A stretch of DNA of 64,000 nt from JAXMEQ01 sp046348225 (GCA_046348225.1 JAXMEQ010000008.1:158652-222651); one strand, 5' to 3'; counted from the stretch's first letter, positions 23,086-31,441 are shown. Notes: a model not told the origin generated them from the letters alone. Translations and numbers: made by a program.

Positions 23086-24081
23086 TCACGCCGCGGCCTG
23101 CCGCGCTGCCAGCTGCGCCTTGAGGTTCAGGATCTCCCGGCGCGAGTTGATGCGCTCGGTGTCGTCGCGGATGCACAGCGTCAGGCCCTGGTCGCTGGGC
23201 CAGACCTTCATGTACACCCAGATGCCCAGCGGCCGGTAGAACTTGGTGAACTCCACCGTGCGGCCGTCGCGGATGGCGTCCTGGCATTTTTCGAGGAAGG
23301 TGCCCGACGCGGTCTCGGGGAATTCCGTCAGCAGGCAGCGGCCCTTGAGCGCATCGCGGTCGCGCCGCAGGATGCGCTGGGCCTCCGGGTTCATGTAGAT
23401 GAAGCACCACTCGTGGTCGAGCAGGATGAAGCCGTCGGTCAGGATTTCCAGCGTCTGCGTGAAGCGCTCGGCGGTGCGGCGGGCCTGGTCGGCCACCGCG
23501 CGGAACTTGCTGATGTCCTGCAGCGCGCCGTGCACATGCGTGATCTTGCCGCCCGCGTCGCGCTCGGCCTCGCCAATGGCGCGGATCCACAGCGGCTTGC
23601 CCCGGGCGGTGGTGAGCTGCAGCTCCAGATCGAACGGCGCGCCGGTTTTGGCGCAGCGCTCGAAGCCCTCGATCAGCAGCTCCTGCGACTCGGGGGTGTA
23701 GAAATTCAGCATGCCCTGCGAATCGGGCTCGTAGTCGGCAGGCACCTCGTGGATGGCCTTCACTTCGTCGGACCACACCCACTTCATGCCGGCGAGCTGC
23801 ACGCCCCAGGCGCCCAGCCGCCCGGCGGCCGCGGCCATGCGCAGCAGGGCCTGGGTTTCCTTGAGCTGCTGCTCCGACATCCAGGTGGCCGACACGCCAC
23901 CGTCAGCGCCCAGGTAGCCGCGGTAGGTGACGCCGGGTGTCCAGTAGGCGTTGTCGCGCGCGCCGCTGCCGGCGGAGTCCGGGCCCTGGCCGCGGGTGCG
24001 CCAGAGCCGGCGCCAGGCTGAAGCGACCTCTTCACCGAGGCCGGTGACGTCATTGACCGGGAGCGCGTTTGCCTGGGCCAT
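23086..24081 (-). CDS. PAS-domain protein without output domain
   Basis: A 331-residue cytoplasmic protein with two PAS/PAC units. The first is about 75-195 (GAWGVQLAGMKWVWSDEVKAIHEVP ending in THVHGALQDISKFRAV, a PAC end). The second is about 205-315 (LTDGFILLDHEWCFIYMNPEAQRILRRDRDALKG ending in LTLCIRDDTERINSR). It stops 16 residues later in a short coiled-coil helix. There is no kinase, GGDEF, EAL or DNA-binding domain, and none follows in another frame. It may act as a signal adaptor that partners with a separate transmitter. The ATG at 24081 (MAQANALP) has AGGAGAG upstream. Confidence 0.78.
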   Translation of the reverse strand: MAQANALPVNDVTGLGEEVASAWRRLWRTRGQGPDSAGSGARDNAYWTPGVTYRGYLGADGGVSATWMSEQQLKETQALLRMAAAAGRLGAWGVQLAGMKWVWSDEVKAIHEVPADYEPDSQGMLNFYTPESQELLIEGFERCAKTGAPFDLELQLTTARGKPLWIRAIGEAERDAGGKITHVHGALQDISKFRAVADQARRTAERFTQTLEILTDGFILLDHEWCFIYMNPEAQRILRRDRDALKGRCLLTEFPETASGTFLEKCQDAIRDGRTVEFTKFYRPLGIWVYMKVWPSDQGLTLCIRDDTERINSRREILNLKAQLAARQAAA

Positions 24082-24200
24082 GGTCTCTCCTGTGGGTGCC
24101 GCCGGACGGCCCGGGGGTGCGGGGTTGGTGTCGGCGTTACGCATGCGAGCATGCGTATGCACGAGCTGTGCCACCCGCCGGGTTTGCAGGCAAAATCGGG

Positions 24201-24250
24201 CTCCAGCCCGCGTGGGCATTGCGTGAGGCACTATGAAAAAGATAGCAATT
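24201..24250 (+). repeat. interspersed palindromic repeat, copy 3
   Basis: CTCCAGCCCGCGTGGGCATTGCGTGAGGCACTATG, A-rich loop, GATAGCAATT. The copy supplies an ATG (24233) that is in frame with the ankyrin gene and would add MKKIAIPGTK to its N-terminus. Confidence 0.85.
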
Positions 24251-24262
24251 CCAGGCACCAAA

Positions 24263-24907
24263 ATGACGCGCCGCAGCCTGCTGGCGGTGCTGGCCATGGC
24301 CCCCGCGGTGCACGCGCAAGACGCGGCCCTGGTGGACGCCGCCGCGCGCGGCGACTTGAGCCGGGTGCGCGCCCTGCTGGCCGCCGGCGCGGCGCTGGAG
24401 CAGCGCGACGCCCGCCGGCGCACCGCGCTGCTGGCCGCCACCCAGGGCAACCACGAAGCAGTGGCGCTGGAGCTGATCGCCCGCGGGGCCGACGTGAATG
24501 CGCAGGACGACCAGCAGGACAGCGCCTTTTTGCTGGCGGGCGCGCGCGGCTACACCAACATCCTGCGTGCCACCCTGGTGGCCGGCGCCAACCTCAAAAG
24601 CACCAACCGCTACGGCGGCACGGCGCTGATCCCGGCCTGCCACTACGGCCATGTGGAAACGGTGCGCGTGCTGCTGGGCACCGCGATCGACGTGAACCAT
24701 GTCAACAACCTCGGCTGGACGGCCCTGCTGGAGGCGGTGATCCTGGGCGACGGCGGCCCGGCCCACACCGAAATCGTGCGCCTGCTGATCGCCGCGCGGG
24801 CCAACGTGAACCTGGCCGACCGCCAGGGCGTGACGCCGCTGCAGCACGCCGTGCAGCGCAACCAGGCCACCGTGGCCGCGCTGCTGCGCGCGGCTGGCGC
24901 ACGCTGA
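24263..24907 (+). CDS. exported ankyrin-repeat protein
   Basis: A 214-residue protein: a signal peptide (MTRRSLLAVLAMAPAVHAQ, residues 1-19) followed by about five ankyrin repeats with typical A-A-x-x-G, D-V-N, G-x-T-A-L/L-L motifs. It is a periplasmic protein-interaction module. An alternative ATG at 24233 lies inside repeat copy 3 and would put ten residues, MKKIAIPGTK, before the twin-arginine-like stretch. I prefer 24263 because it gives a clean signal peptide. No partner gene is apparent. Confidence 0.8.
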   Translation: MTRRSLLAVLAMAPAVHAQDAALVDAAARGDLSRVRALLAAGAALEQRDARRRTALLAATQGNHEAVALELIARGADVNAQDDQQDSAFLLAGARGYTNILRATLVAGANLKSTNRYGGTALIPACHYGHVETVRVLLGTAIDVNHVNNLGWTALLEAVILGDGGPAHTEIVRLLIAARANVNLADRQGVTPLQHAVQRNQATVAALLRAAGAR

Positions 24908-24927
24908 GGCCCTTGCGCTGAAGCCCG

Positions 24928-25914
24928 TCAGGGCAGCAGCACGATGGCGCCGGTGGTCTGCCGCGCCTCGGCCGCGCGGTGGGCATCGGCCGCCTGCGCC
25001 AGTGCAAAGCGCGCGCCGATGGTGGCACGCACCGCGCCGCTGCGCAGCGCGTCAAACACATCGGCCGCATTGGCGCGGAAGGTGGCCGCGTCGGCGTTGT
25101 GCGGGAAGACGGACGGCCGCGTCAGGAACAGGCAGCCCTTCTTGTTCAGCAGCTCGGGCTCGATGGCCGGCGCCGGGCCCGAAGCGGCGCCGTACAGCAC
25201 CACCATGCCAAACGGCGCGCAGCAGTCGAGCGAACCCATGAAGGTGTGCTGCGCCACCGAGTCGTACACCACGCGCGCCTTGCGCCCGCCGGTGGCGGCC
25301 ACCACCTGGGCCACCCAGTCGGGCTGGGTGTAGTCGATGCAGGCGTCCGCGCCTTCGGCCTGCGCCAGCGCGCACTTGGCGGCCGAGCCGGCCGTGCCCA
25401 CCACGTTGGCGCCCAGGGCCTTGGCCCAGCGCACCAGAATCAGCCCCACACCGCCCGCCGCCGCATGCACCAGCACCACGTCGCCCGGCTGCACAGCGTG
25501 GGTTTTCTTCACCAGGTACTGCGCCGTCATGGCCTTGAAGAACACGGCGGCCGCGTCTTCGTCGCCGATGCCGGGCGGAATCTTCACCACCTTGGCGGCC
25601 GGCACGTTGCGGTGGCTGGCGTAGGCGCCCACCCCGGCGTTCATGTAGACCACGTGGTCGCCCACGGCCAGGCCGGTCACGCCGTCGCCCAGCGCCTGCA
25701 CCACGCCCGCGGCCTCGTGGCCCAGGCCGGTGGGCGTGGGCAGCGGGTACTTGCCGCTGCGCTGGTAGACGTCGATGTAGTTGAAGCCAATGGCCGTCTG
25801 GCGCAGCTGCACCTCGCCCGCGGCGGGGGCGGGCAGGTCGATGGTTTCGAGCTGCATCACCTCGGGGGCGCCGAAGGCATGCAGGCGGATGGCTTGGGTC
25901 TGGGGCTGGGTCAT
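24928..25914 (-). CDS. quinone oxidoreductase (zinc-independent MDR family)
   Basis: A 328-residue medium-chain reductase like E. coli QorA (327 residues). It has GFNYIDVYQRSGKY (residues 33-46), GLGHEAAGVV, GDHVVYMNAGVGAYA, the NADPH loop VHAAAGGVGLILVRWAKALG, and D-x-V-A-x-x-T-F-x-x-S-L. Zinc-binding cysteines are missing, as expected for this branch. It reduces quinones by one electron with NADPH. It is cytoplasmic. The start ATG is at 25914; the small gene at 25940 lies just upstream on the same strand. Confidence 0.9.
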   Translation of the reverse strand: MTQPQTQAIRLHAFGAPEVMQLETIDLPAPAAGEVQLRQTAIGFNYIDVYQRSGKYPLPTPTGLGHEAAGVVQALGDGVTGLAVGDHVVYMNAGVGAYASHRNVPAAKVVKIPPGIGDEDAAAVFFKAMTAQYLVKKTHAVQPGDVVLVHAAAGGVGLILVRWAKALGANVVGTAGSAAKCALAQAEGADACIDYTQPDWVAQVVAATGGRKARVVYDSVAQHTFMGSLDCCAPFGMVVLYGAASGPAPAIEPELLNKKGCLFLTRPSVFPHNADAATFRANAADVFDALRSGAVRATIGARFALAQAADAHRAAEARQTTGAIVLLP

Positions 25915-25939
25915 GCGGGCATTATTGGCCCGCCCGCCT

Positions 25940-26158
25940 TCACCCCGCTTGCAGGCGGATGTTGCCGGCCTTGAGGTAGCGGTCGTATTCGTCGCGGGTG
26001 ATGGCGGTGGCGCCCAGGCTGTCGTTGCCGGCATTCCAGCCGAGCGTGACGCTGTCGTCGCCCACGTCAATTTCCACCGGGCCGGGCGGGATGGTCATCA
26101 AGGGCCCGTCGCCGGCGCGAAAGCACACTTCACCACGGATTCTGGCTTGCTCGGTCAT
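25940..26158 (-). CDS. small conserved hypothetical protein
   Basis: A 72-residue acidic protein that I do not recognise by name. It reads as a compact beta-rich domain (IRGEVCFRAGDGPLMTIPPG, EIDVGDDSVTLGWNAG) ending in a helix (ITRDEYDRYLKAGNIR). It has no membrane segment. It is preceded by an AAGGAGCCCCG ribosome site and followed 25 bases later by the quinone oxidoreductase, so the two are probably one transcript. Confidence 0.6.
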   Translation of the reverse strand: MTEQARIRGEVCFRAGDGPLMTIPPGPVEIDVGDDSVTLGWNAGNDSLGATAITRDEYDRYLKAGNIRLQAG

Positions 26159-26217
26159 CGGGGCTCCTTGGCAGCGTCAAAGAGCTTGATTGGAGCCCTG
26201 AGTGGGGGCGGGCCGTG

Positions 26218-26976
26218 TCAGCCAACCCCGCCAGTGCCTGCCAGCGTTTGCCACAGGCCCGGCCAGTCCTGCACCGGCGCGTCGGCGTCCAGCGCCAGCC
26301 CGGTGCCCGGGGCCCAGCGCAGCCCGCTGTGCAGCGCCAGCGGCGCGCCGGTGGCCGGGTGCGGCAGCGTGAGCTGCCAGGCGTGCAGCCACAGCCGTTG
26401 CTGGCCCAGGCGCTGCGCCCACCAGCGGTTGAGCGGGCCCTTGCCGTGCGTGGCGTCGCCAATGATGGGGTGGCTGATGTGCTTCAGGTGCCGGCGGATC
26501 TGGTGGCGCCGGCCGGTCAGCGGCTCGGCCGCCACCAGCGCCAGCCGGCTGCTGGCAAAGCGCGGGTCGGCCGCCTCGGGCCAGTCGAAGCGGGCCAGCG
26601 TGTCAAAGCGCGTTTGCGCGGGTTGCACGGCGGCGTCGGCCGGCGCGTCGTCGGGCTTGAGCGCATGGTCCACCTGCACGCTGGCCGGCGGCCAGCCACG
26701 CACCAGCGCCAGGTAGCGCTTGTGCACCGCCTGCGTGGTGAAGGCGGCGCCCAGGGCGCGCGCGGCGTCGGCATGCAGCGCCAGCACCAGCACGCCGCAG
26801 GTGCCCTTGTCGAGCCGGTGCACCGGGTGCACGCGCTGGCCCAGCTGGTCGCGCAGCGTCTGCACCACAAAGCGGGTTTCGCCCGCGTCCAGCCCGGTGC
26901 GGTGCACCAGCCAGCCGGCGGGCTTGTAGATGGCCACCAGGTGGTCGTCGCGCCAGAGGATGGGCAGGGCAGTCAT
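26218..26976 (-). CDS. RluA-family pseudouridine synthase, TruC-like
   Basis: A 252-residue enzyme with the RluA-family catalytic motif H-R-L-D-K-G-T-C-G (catalytic Asp within HRLDKGTCG, about residue 55) and the downstream segments HKRYLALVRG and TGRRHQIRRHLKHISHPIIGD. The length and the absence of an S4 domain match E. coli TruC, which makes pseudouridine 65 in tRNA. It starts with ILWRDDHLVAIYKPAGWLVHRT. It is divergent from the GTPase gene across repeat copy 4. Confidence 0.88.
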   Translation of the reverse strand: MTALPILWRDDHLVAIYKPAGWLVHRTGLDAGETRFVVQTLRDQLGQRVHPVHRLDKGTCGVLVLALHADAARALGAAFTTQAVHKRYLALVRGWPPASVQVDHALKPDDAPADAAVQPAQTRFDTLARFDWPEAADPRFASSRLALVAAEPLTGRRHQIRRHLKHISHPIIGDATHGKGPLNRWWAQRLGQQRLWLHAWQLTLPHPATGAPLALHSGLRWAPGTGLALDADAPVQDWPGLWQTLAGTGGVG

Positions 26977-27002
26977 GGGTGCGCCGACTATAGGTGAAAA
27001 GT

Positions 27003-27054
27003 GCCTGCAGCCCGCGTGCGGATTGCGTGAGGCGCTATCAAAAACATAGCAACC
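27003..27054 (+). repeat. interspersed palindromic repeat, copy 4
   Basis: The closest copy to a consensus: CCTGCAGCCCGC, GTGCGGAT, TGCGTGAGGCGCTAT, CAAAAAC, ATAGCAACC. It lies in the intergenic space between the divergent TruC-like and YlqF/RbgA genes, so here it cannot be a terminator for either. Confidence 0.88.
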
Positions 27055-27120
27055 GGGAAGCCCCGTGCGGGTGTTAGCATGCGGGCCCACCCCCCGAACA
27101 CAACGCAAGGCAACGCAGGC

Positions 27121-28044
27121 ATGGCCATCCAGTGGTTTCCCGGCCACATGAACCTCACGCGCAAGGCGATTGCCGAGCGCATCAAGGACATCGACGTCGT
27201 CATTGAAGTGCTGGACGCGCGGCTGCCTGCCAGCAGCGCCAACCCGCTGCTGGCCGAGATGACGGGCCACAAGCCCACGCTGAAGATCCTGAACAAGCAG
27301 GACATGGCCGACCCGGCCCGCACCGAGCAGTGGCTGGCCTACTACAACGCCCAGCCCGGCACGCGCGCGCTGCCGCTGCAGGCCAGCAACGCCGCCGCCG
27401 TGCAGCCGCTGGCCGCCGCCTGCCAGCAGCTCGCGCCCGGCCGCGGCGGGCTGGCGAAGCCCATGCGGGTGCTGACCTGCGGCGTGCCCAACGTGGGCAA
27501 GTCCACCCTCATCAACGCGCTGAGCGGCAAGCGCCAGGCCAAGACCGGCGACGAAGCCGGCATCACCAAGCTGGAGCAGCGCATCACGCTGGCGGACGAC
27601 TTCTACCTGTACGACACGCCGGGCATGCTGTGGCCGCGCATCGTGGTGGCGCAAAGCGGCTTCAACCTGGCGGCCAGCGGCGCCATTGGCCGCAATGCCT
27701 ACGACGAAGAAGAAGTGGCGCTGGTGCTGCTGGACTACCTGCGCCAGCACTACGCGCCGCTGCTGCAGGCGCGCTACAAGGTGGCCGGCGCCGAGACCAT
27801 GAAAGACGAAGAAGTGCTGGAGGCGATTGGCCGCCAGCGCGGCGCACTGCTGGGCAAGGGCCGGGTGAACACCCAGAAGGCGGCGGAGATTGTGATCACC
27901 GAGTTCCGCACGGCGGTGCTGGGCCGCATCACGCTGGAGACGCCCGACGAATACGCGCAGTGGCTGGCCGACGGCCTGGCGCAGGAAGCACAACGCCAGG
28001 CCAAAAAGGAAGCGCGCAAGACCAAAGGCCGGCCGCAGGACTGA
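27121..28044 (+). CDS. ylqF: circularly permuted ribosome-assembly GTPase
   Basis: A 307-residue YlqF/RbgA-family GTPase. The G motifs appear in permuted order: G4 NKQD (58-61), then G1 GVPNVGKST (121-129), and G3 DTPG (165-168). The opening IQWFPGHMNLTRKAI (3-17) and the C-terminal RNA-binding region are typical. RbgA acts late in 50S subunit assembly in Bacillus; the proteobacterial orthologue is less studied. The ATG at 27121 is the only sensible start. Confidence 0.93.
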   Translation: MAIQWFPGHMNLTRKAIAERIKDIDVVIEVLDARLPASSANPLLAEMTGHKPTLKILNKQDMADPARTEQWLAYYNAQPGTRALPLQASNAAAVQPLAAACQQLAPGRGGLAKPMRVLTCGVPNVGKSTLINALSGKRQAKTGDEAGITKLEQRITLADDFYLYDTPGMLWPRIVVAQSGFNLAASGAIGRNAYDEEEVALVLLDYLRQHYAPLLQARYKVAGAETMKDEEVLEAIGRQRGALLGKGRVNTQKAAEIVITEFRTAVLGRITLETPDEYAQWLADGLAQEAQRQAKKEARKTKGRPQD

Positions 28045-28065
28045 GCCCGCGCGCCGGCCTGCGGT

Positions 28066-29079
28066 TTACTGCTGCTTCGGCCCTTCCGACAGGCGGCGGC
28101 CCAGGCCCACGGCGTAGGGGGCGGCGCGTGCGGCAATCATCGGGTCGGCCGACGGCTCCACGCCCTTGGGCAAGGCCAGCGGGTTGTAGGTGATGGTCAG
28201 GCAGGGGCCGCCGCCGTCTTCCGCCACCGACGTGATCTTCAGCACGCCGAGGTTGACCTTCTTGCGGCCCTCGGGCAGCGGCACGGTGGCGCTGTCGATC
28301 CGGTCGCCGGGCTGGGCGAGTTCGAGGTTGAAATTGAAGGCGACCTTGCCGTCCTTCACGCGCTGGCGCAGGTCGTCAAACAGGAAGCTCGGGCCCTTGG
28401 CCTTGGCTTCGTCGTCCGTCAGGCCCTGCACGCCGCCCACCGGCTCGAACACCCACTTGCCAAACTGCTTCGTACCGCCGGCGTTGACAAAGCCGAACGC
28501 ATGCACGCCCCAGTAATTGACGGCGCCAAAGCTGGCCGGCACCGGCTGCGACGCGAAATAGCGGCCCTGCAGCAGCACCTCGGGGTTGGCGTCGGCAAAG
28601 GCTTTTACTTTGGCCGGGTCGGGCATCTTGGTGGCCGGGTCGGGCTGCAGCGAGGCAAGCCGGCCAAAAAACTGCTGCGGCGACGAGGCGCCGAACACCG
28701 GCGCGGAAATGTTGCCCATCTGCCAGACCTCGCCGCCGGGCAGGTTGAACTGCAGCGCCATGTTGCGCTGGCTCTTGGCGTTGTCGGGCGCCTTGGGGTT
28801 GGCACCGCCCACCGAGAAGCGCGCCACCACCGGCACCGGCTGGCCACTGAAGGCGCTGGCGCTGGACAGGCCGCGCGCATCGGCCGTGCCGACGAATTCG
28901 CCGGTGGCGCAAATGCCCTTGGCGCCCGAGCGGCGGTAGCCCTCGAACTTGCCGAAGGTGGCCTCGAACTGGTCGAGGAAGGTGTTGGGGTCCACCGGCG
29001 CGGCGGGGGCCTGCGCCAGGGCGCTGAGGGTCAGGGCAGAAGTGGCAAGCGCCACGGCGGTAAGAACCATCGATTTCAT
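28066..29079 (-). CDS. catalase-family (SrpA-like) protein lacking the distal His
   Basis: A 337-residue exported protein (signal peptide to about residue 23, LSALAQA). The body follows the small catalase-related peroxidase family: VPVVARFSVGGANP, RNMALQFNLPGG, YWGVHAFGFVN, and the haem-ligand region DPMIAARAAPYAVGLGRR with the proximal Tyr. The distal histidine expected in the F/Y-R-x-x-H-A-K-G segment is missing: it reads YRRSGAKGICATGEF. Catalase or peroxidase chemistry by the usual mechanism is therefore doubtful; haem binding may remain. It is monocistronic, convergent with ylqF. Confidence 0.83.
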   Translation of the reverse strand: MKSMVLTAVALATSALTLSALAQAPAAPVDPNTFLDQFEATFGKFEGYRRSGAKGICATGEFVGTADARGLSSASAFSGQPVPVVARFSVGGANPKAPDNAKSQRNMALQFNLPGGEVWQMGNISAPVFGASSPQQFFGRLASLQPDPATKMPDPAKVKAFADANPEVLLQGRYFASQPVPASFGAVNYWGVHAFGFVNAGGTKQFGKWVFEPVGGVQGLTDDEAKAKGPSFLFDDLRQRVKDGKVAFNFNLELAQPGDRIDSATVPLPEGRKKVNLGVLKITSVAEDGGGPCLTITYNPLALPKGVEPSADPMIAARAAPYAVGLGRRLSEGPKQQ

Positions 29080-29230
29080 GAAAGGGGCTCCTGGGGTGAG
29101 TTTTGGGTCAAACGCGGGGCAACGAACCTACAAACCCTGCCGGGCCGGCGGGGCTCGTTAAAGGCGTAGTCGGACGCGCGCGAAAGACCTTACGCGGCCA
29201 CCCACAAATTGGATGCGGCGGCCCGGCGCC

Positions 29231-29554
29231 TCAGGCCTGCCACACCCCAAACCCTGCTGCGCGCAGGTCGATGCCCACCTCCACCTCGCGCGCTACGGCG
29301 TCTTTGTACGTCATGGGGTTGAAGCCTTCGTACAGGTCGGGCAGCAGGCGCAGGCCGTACTTTTGCGCGTAGCGGTTGGCCTGGATGCCGGCCTTGTGCT
29401 TGTCAAAGCGCACGTCCGGGTCCAGCCCCGTCATGCCCACATACACACAGGGCTTGCCTGCCACATAGCCCGGGTTGCTCTTGCGAAAGCGCGGCTCCAG
29501 CAGCACGTCGGGCGACAGCTCGATCACGTACACGTGGTAGTGGGGGCGGGGCAT
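29231..29554 (-). CDS. GIY-YIG-like small protein
   Basis: A 107-residue protein with the GIY-YIG pattern in relaxed form: HVYVIEL (strand 1), CVYVGMTG (strand 2), then D-P-D-V-R-F-D-K-H-K-A-G with the catalytic-type Arg and His, and a C-terminal A-R-E-V-E-V-G-I helix with a candidate metal-binding Glu. This superfamily includes endonucleases of repair and homing systems. No additional domain is present. Confidence in the fold is moderate. It is upstream of nothing on its strand; the HepT gene is behind it. Confidence 0.6.
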   Translation of the reverse strand: MPRPHYHVYVIELSPDVLLEPRFRKSNPGYVAGKPCVYVGMTGLDPDVRFDKHKAGIQANRYAQKYGLRLLPDLYEGFNPMTYKDAVAREVEVGIDLRAAGFGVWQA

Positions 29555-29589
29555 GGCGAACGGCTTGTCGCGGTGCGACCTGGCGCCAC

Positions 29590-29934
29590 TCAGGTTTCAA
29601 GCGCGTCCAGCTGAAGACGCAGCGCAGGCAGAGCGGTTTGAACGGTTTCCCAGACGACTTCAAGATCAATTTCAAAGTAGCCGTGTGCAATGCGATTGCG
29701 CATGCCGCGCATGCTCCGCCACGCAATCGATGAATGGCGTAGCGCAAAGTCAGGGTAGCGGTCCATCACCTTCGTTGCGGCCTCACCCAACACAATCAGG
29801 CTCATGATCACGGCCTGCTGCGTGCGCTTGTCGGCCAGAAAATCCGGCTTGCTCATGCCGTCGACGAATGCACAGGCGTCTGCAGCGGCCAGGCGCATGT
29901 GGGCGACGTAGTCCGCCAGCCGGTTGTCTGTCAT
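29590..29934 (-). CDS. hepT: HepT-type HEPN ribonuclease toxin (pair 1)
   Basis: A 114-residue all-helical HEPN (DUF86) protein with the R-x4-H-x-Y motif R79-N-R-I-A-H84-G-Y86. In the Shewanella HepT-MntA system this motif is the RNase site, and modification of the Tyr by AMP silences it. The ATG overlaps the stop of the MNT gene by four bases, the standard antitoxin-first order. It is a metal-independent RNase, cytoplasmic. Confidence 0.88.
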   Translation of the reverse strand: MTDNRLADYVAHMRLAAADACAFVDGMSKPDFLADKRTQQAVIMSLIVLGEAATKVMDRYPDFALRHSSIAWRSMRGMRNRIAHGYFEIDLEVVWETVQTALPALRLQLDALET

Positions 29935-30221
29935 ACCGGCTGTGCTTCAGCAACCACGATGTCCCGAAAATGCGCGGGCAGATCGCGTGGCGTCACCAGG
30001 TCCACCGGCACGCCCAGCAGTTGCTGCAATTCATCTTGCAAGCCACCCAGATCGAACAGCGTAGCCCCGGGCATGGGGTCAACGAGTAAATCAAGATCGC
30101 TGCCCTCGGCATCGTCGCCCCGCAAGGCAGAGCCAAACACCCGCGGGTTGGCTGCTCGAAAGCGCGCAGCCGCGCGACAAACGGCGTCTCGGTGGTGGTG
30201 AAGAGCGGCTGATGGGCGCAT
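29931..30221 (-). CDS. mntA: MntA-type minimal nucleotidyltransferase antitoxin (pair 1)
   Basis: A 96-residue protein with the nucleotidyltransferase signature G-S-x10-D-x-D (VFGSALRGDDAEGSDLDLLVD). MntA relatives transfer AMP from ATP to the HepT tyrosine. The last residues are Val/Ala-rich. It is coupled to hepT by ATGA. The pair lies in an island of small accessory genes. Confidence 0.87.
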   Translation of the reverse strand: MRPSAALHHHRDAVCRAAARFRAANPRVFGSALRGDDAEGSDLDLLVDPMPGATLFDLGGLQDELQQLLGVPVDLVTPRDLPAHFRDIVVAEAQPV

Positions 30222-30274
30222 GGCCGGAGTTTAGCGTTGCCTTGCAAAAAAGCCGAGTTTTGCGGAGCCCGCCG

Positions 30275-30892
30275 TCACAGCGTCTGCCGGTACCGCTCCA
30301 GCATCTGTTCCTGCGTCTCAAACACGGTGTCGGGGCTGACCTTGCCGGCCACTTGGTCGCGCAGCATTTCGCCCATGCTGGGCATGCAGGTGCGGGGCTG
30401 GTGGTGGGCGGGGTTCCACAGCTCGGAGCGCATCAGCGCCTTGGCGCAATGCAGGTAGCTGGCCTGCACCGTGACGCGGATGACGAGCTTGGGCACGCGC
30501 CGCGCGTCCTTGCAGCGTTCACGCTCGGCTTCGTCCACCGACAGCACGGCCGTGCCGTTGACGCGCAGCGTCTCGTCCACGCCCGGCACCATGAACAGCA
30601 GGCCCACCTGCGGTGTGTGGAGGATGTTCTGCAAGGTGTCCAGCCGGTTGTTGCCCGGTGAATCGGGAATGAGCAGGGTGTGCGCGTCCAGCACCTTCAC
30701 AAAGCCCGGCGCGCCGCCGCGCGGCGACGCGTCCATGCCGTCCACCCCGCCCGTGGCCAGCACCACGAAGGGCGCCAGGCCAATGAAGCGCGTGGCATGC
30801 ACGTCGAGCTGGGGCAGCTCCTTGGCGGCGGAGCGTTCGCGCGTGGGCTCGTACAGCGCGCGCAGGGATTCGGGGGTGGTCAGCAGCGTCAT
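30275..30892 (-). CDS. PPOX-type FMN-dependent flavoprotein
   Basis: A 205-residue protein of the pyridoxamine-phosphate-oxidase-like split-barrel family. The segments are ATRFIGLAPFVVLATGGVDGMDASPRGG, GFVKVLDAHTLLIPDSPGNNRLDTLQNIL and VGLLFMVPGVDETLRVNG, followed by LVIRVTVQASYLHCAKALMRSELW. This matches the MSMEG_1061-type branch, whose members bind FMN or F420 and have uncertain substrates. It is cytoplasmic. It is not obviously related to the flanking toxin-antitoxin genes. Confidence 0.85.
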   Translation of the reverse strand: MTLLTTPESLRALYEPTRERSAAKELPQLDVHATRFIGLAPFVVLATGGVDGMDASPRGGAPGFVKVLDAHTLLIPDSPGNNRLDTLQNILHTPQVGLLFMVPGVDETLRVNGTAVLSVDEAERERCKDARRVPKLVIRVTVQASYLHCAKALMRSELWNPAHHQPRTCMPSMGEMLRDQVAGKVSPDTVFETQEQMLERYRQTL

Positions 30893-30934
30893 GGGCGGAT
30901 TTTGCCCTGCCGCCCACGCCGGCCCGCCGGCTTG

Positions 30935-31396
30935 TCAGCCCGCCTGGTCGCGCGCCCGCAGCTTGGCGGCGATGTATTCGCCATGCGTCACGTGCAGCAG
31001 GCCCGCCACCTTGCTGATGACGTGGTTCTCGTGCACGTCGAGCTGGCCGTCGGCATAGGCCACCTGCCACATGGCCTCGACAAGCGCGATCTTGTCGGGC
31101 TGGCTGCAACGCTCGTTGAGCTGGCTGGTGAAGCGGAAGAAGTCATTGGCCTGTGCGGCCTGCGCCTCGGCCTGGGCCAGCAGGCGGGCCAGCTCGGCCG
31201 CGTCCAGCGCAAACCGCTGCTGCAGCGCCGCCAGCGCGGCCGCCCGCTCGGCCTGGCTCACGCCGGGCTGCGCCCGCATGACCTCTGCAATGAGCACCGC
31301 GGCGGCAAGCTGCACCGTGTGGGCATGGTCGGCCGCAGACTCTGCACCGGGCGGAGCCGTGAGCCGGCTGAACAGTTCAGAAAGGTTGTTGAGCAT
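30935..31396 (-). CDS. TerB-family protein
   Basis: A 153-residue all-helical TerB-like protein. The family pattern is clear: QLAAAVLIAEVMRAQPGVSQAER in the first half, and KIALVEAMWQVAYADGQLDVHENHVISKVAGLL in the second, where the acidic A-D-G-x-L-D-x-H-E loop may bind a metal. TerB proteins belong to tellurite/stress gene clusters, but the other ter genes are absent, so this is the solitary kind of unknown role. It is in a minus-strand run with MOSC and PPOX genes, with gaps of about 45 bases. Confidence 0.85.
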   Translation of the reverse strand: MLNNLSELFSRLTAPPGAESAADHAHTVQLAAAVLIAEVMRAQPGVSQAERAAALAALQQRFALDAAELARLLAQAEAQAAQANDFFRFTSQLNERCSQPDKIALVEAMWQVAYADGQLDVHENHVISKVAGLLHVTHGEYIAAKLRARDQAG

Positions 31397-31441
31397 GGGG
31401 GATGGAGCGGCGCGGTGGGGGCAAGGTTCCCGCTATGTGAA

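Noticed and set aside
26977..27120. Copy 4 as a transcription terminator
   Set aside because: The flanking genes are divergent, so no transcript ends there, and no T tract follows the hairpin.
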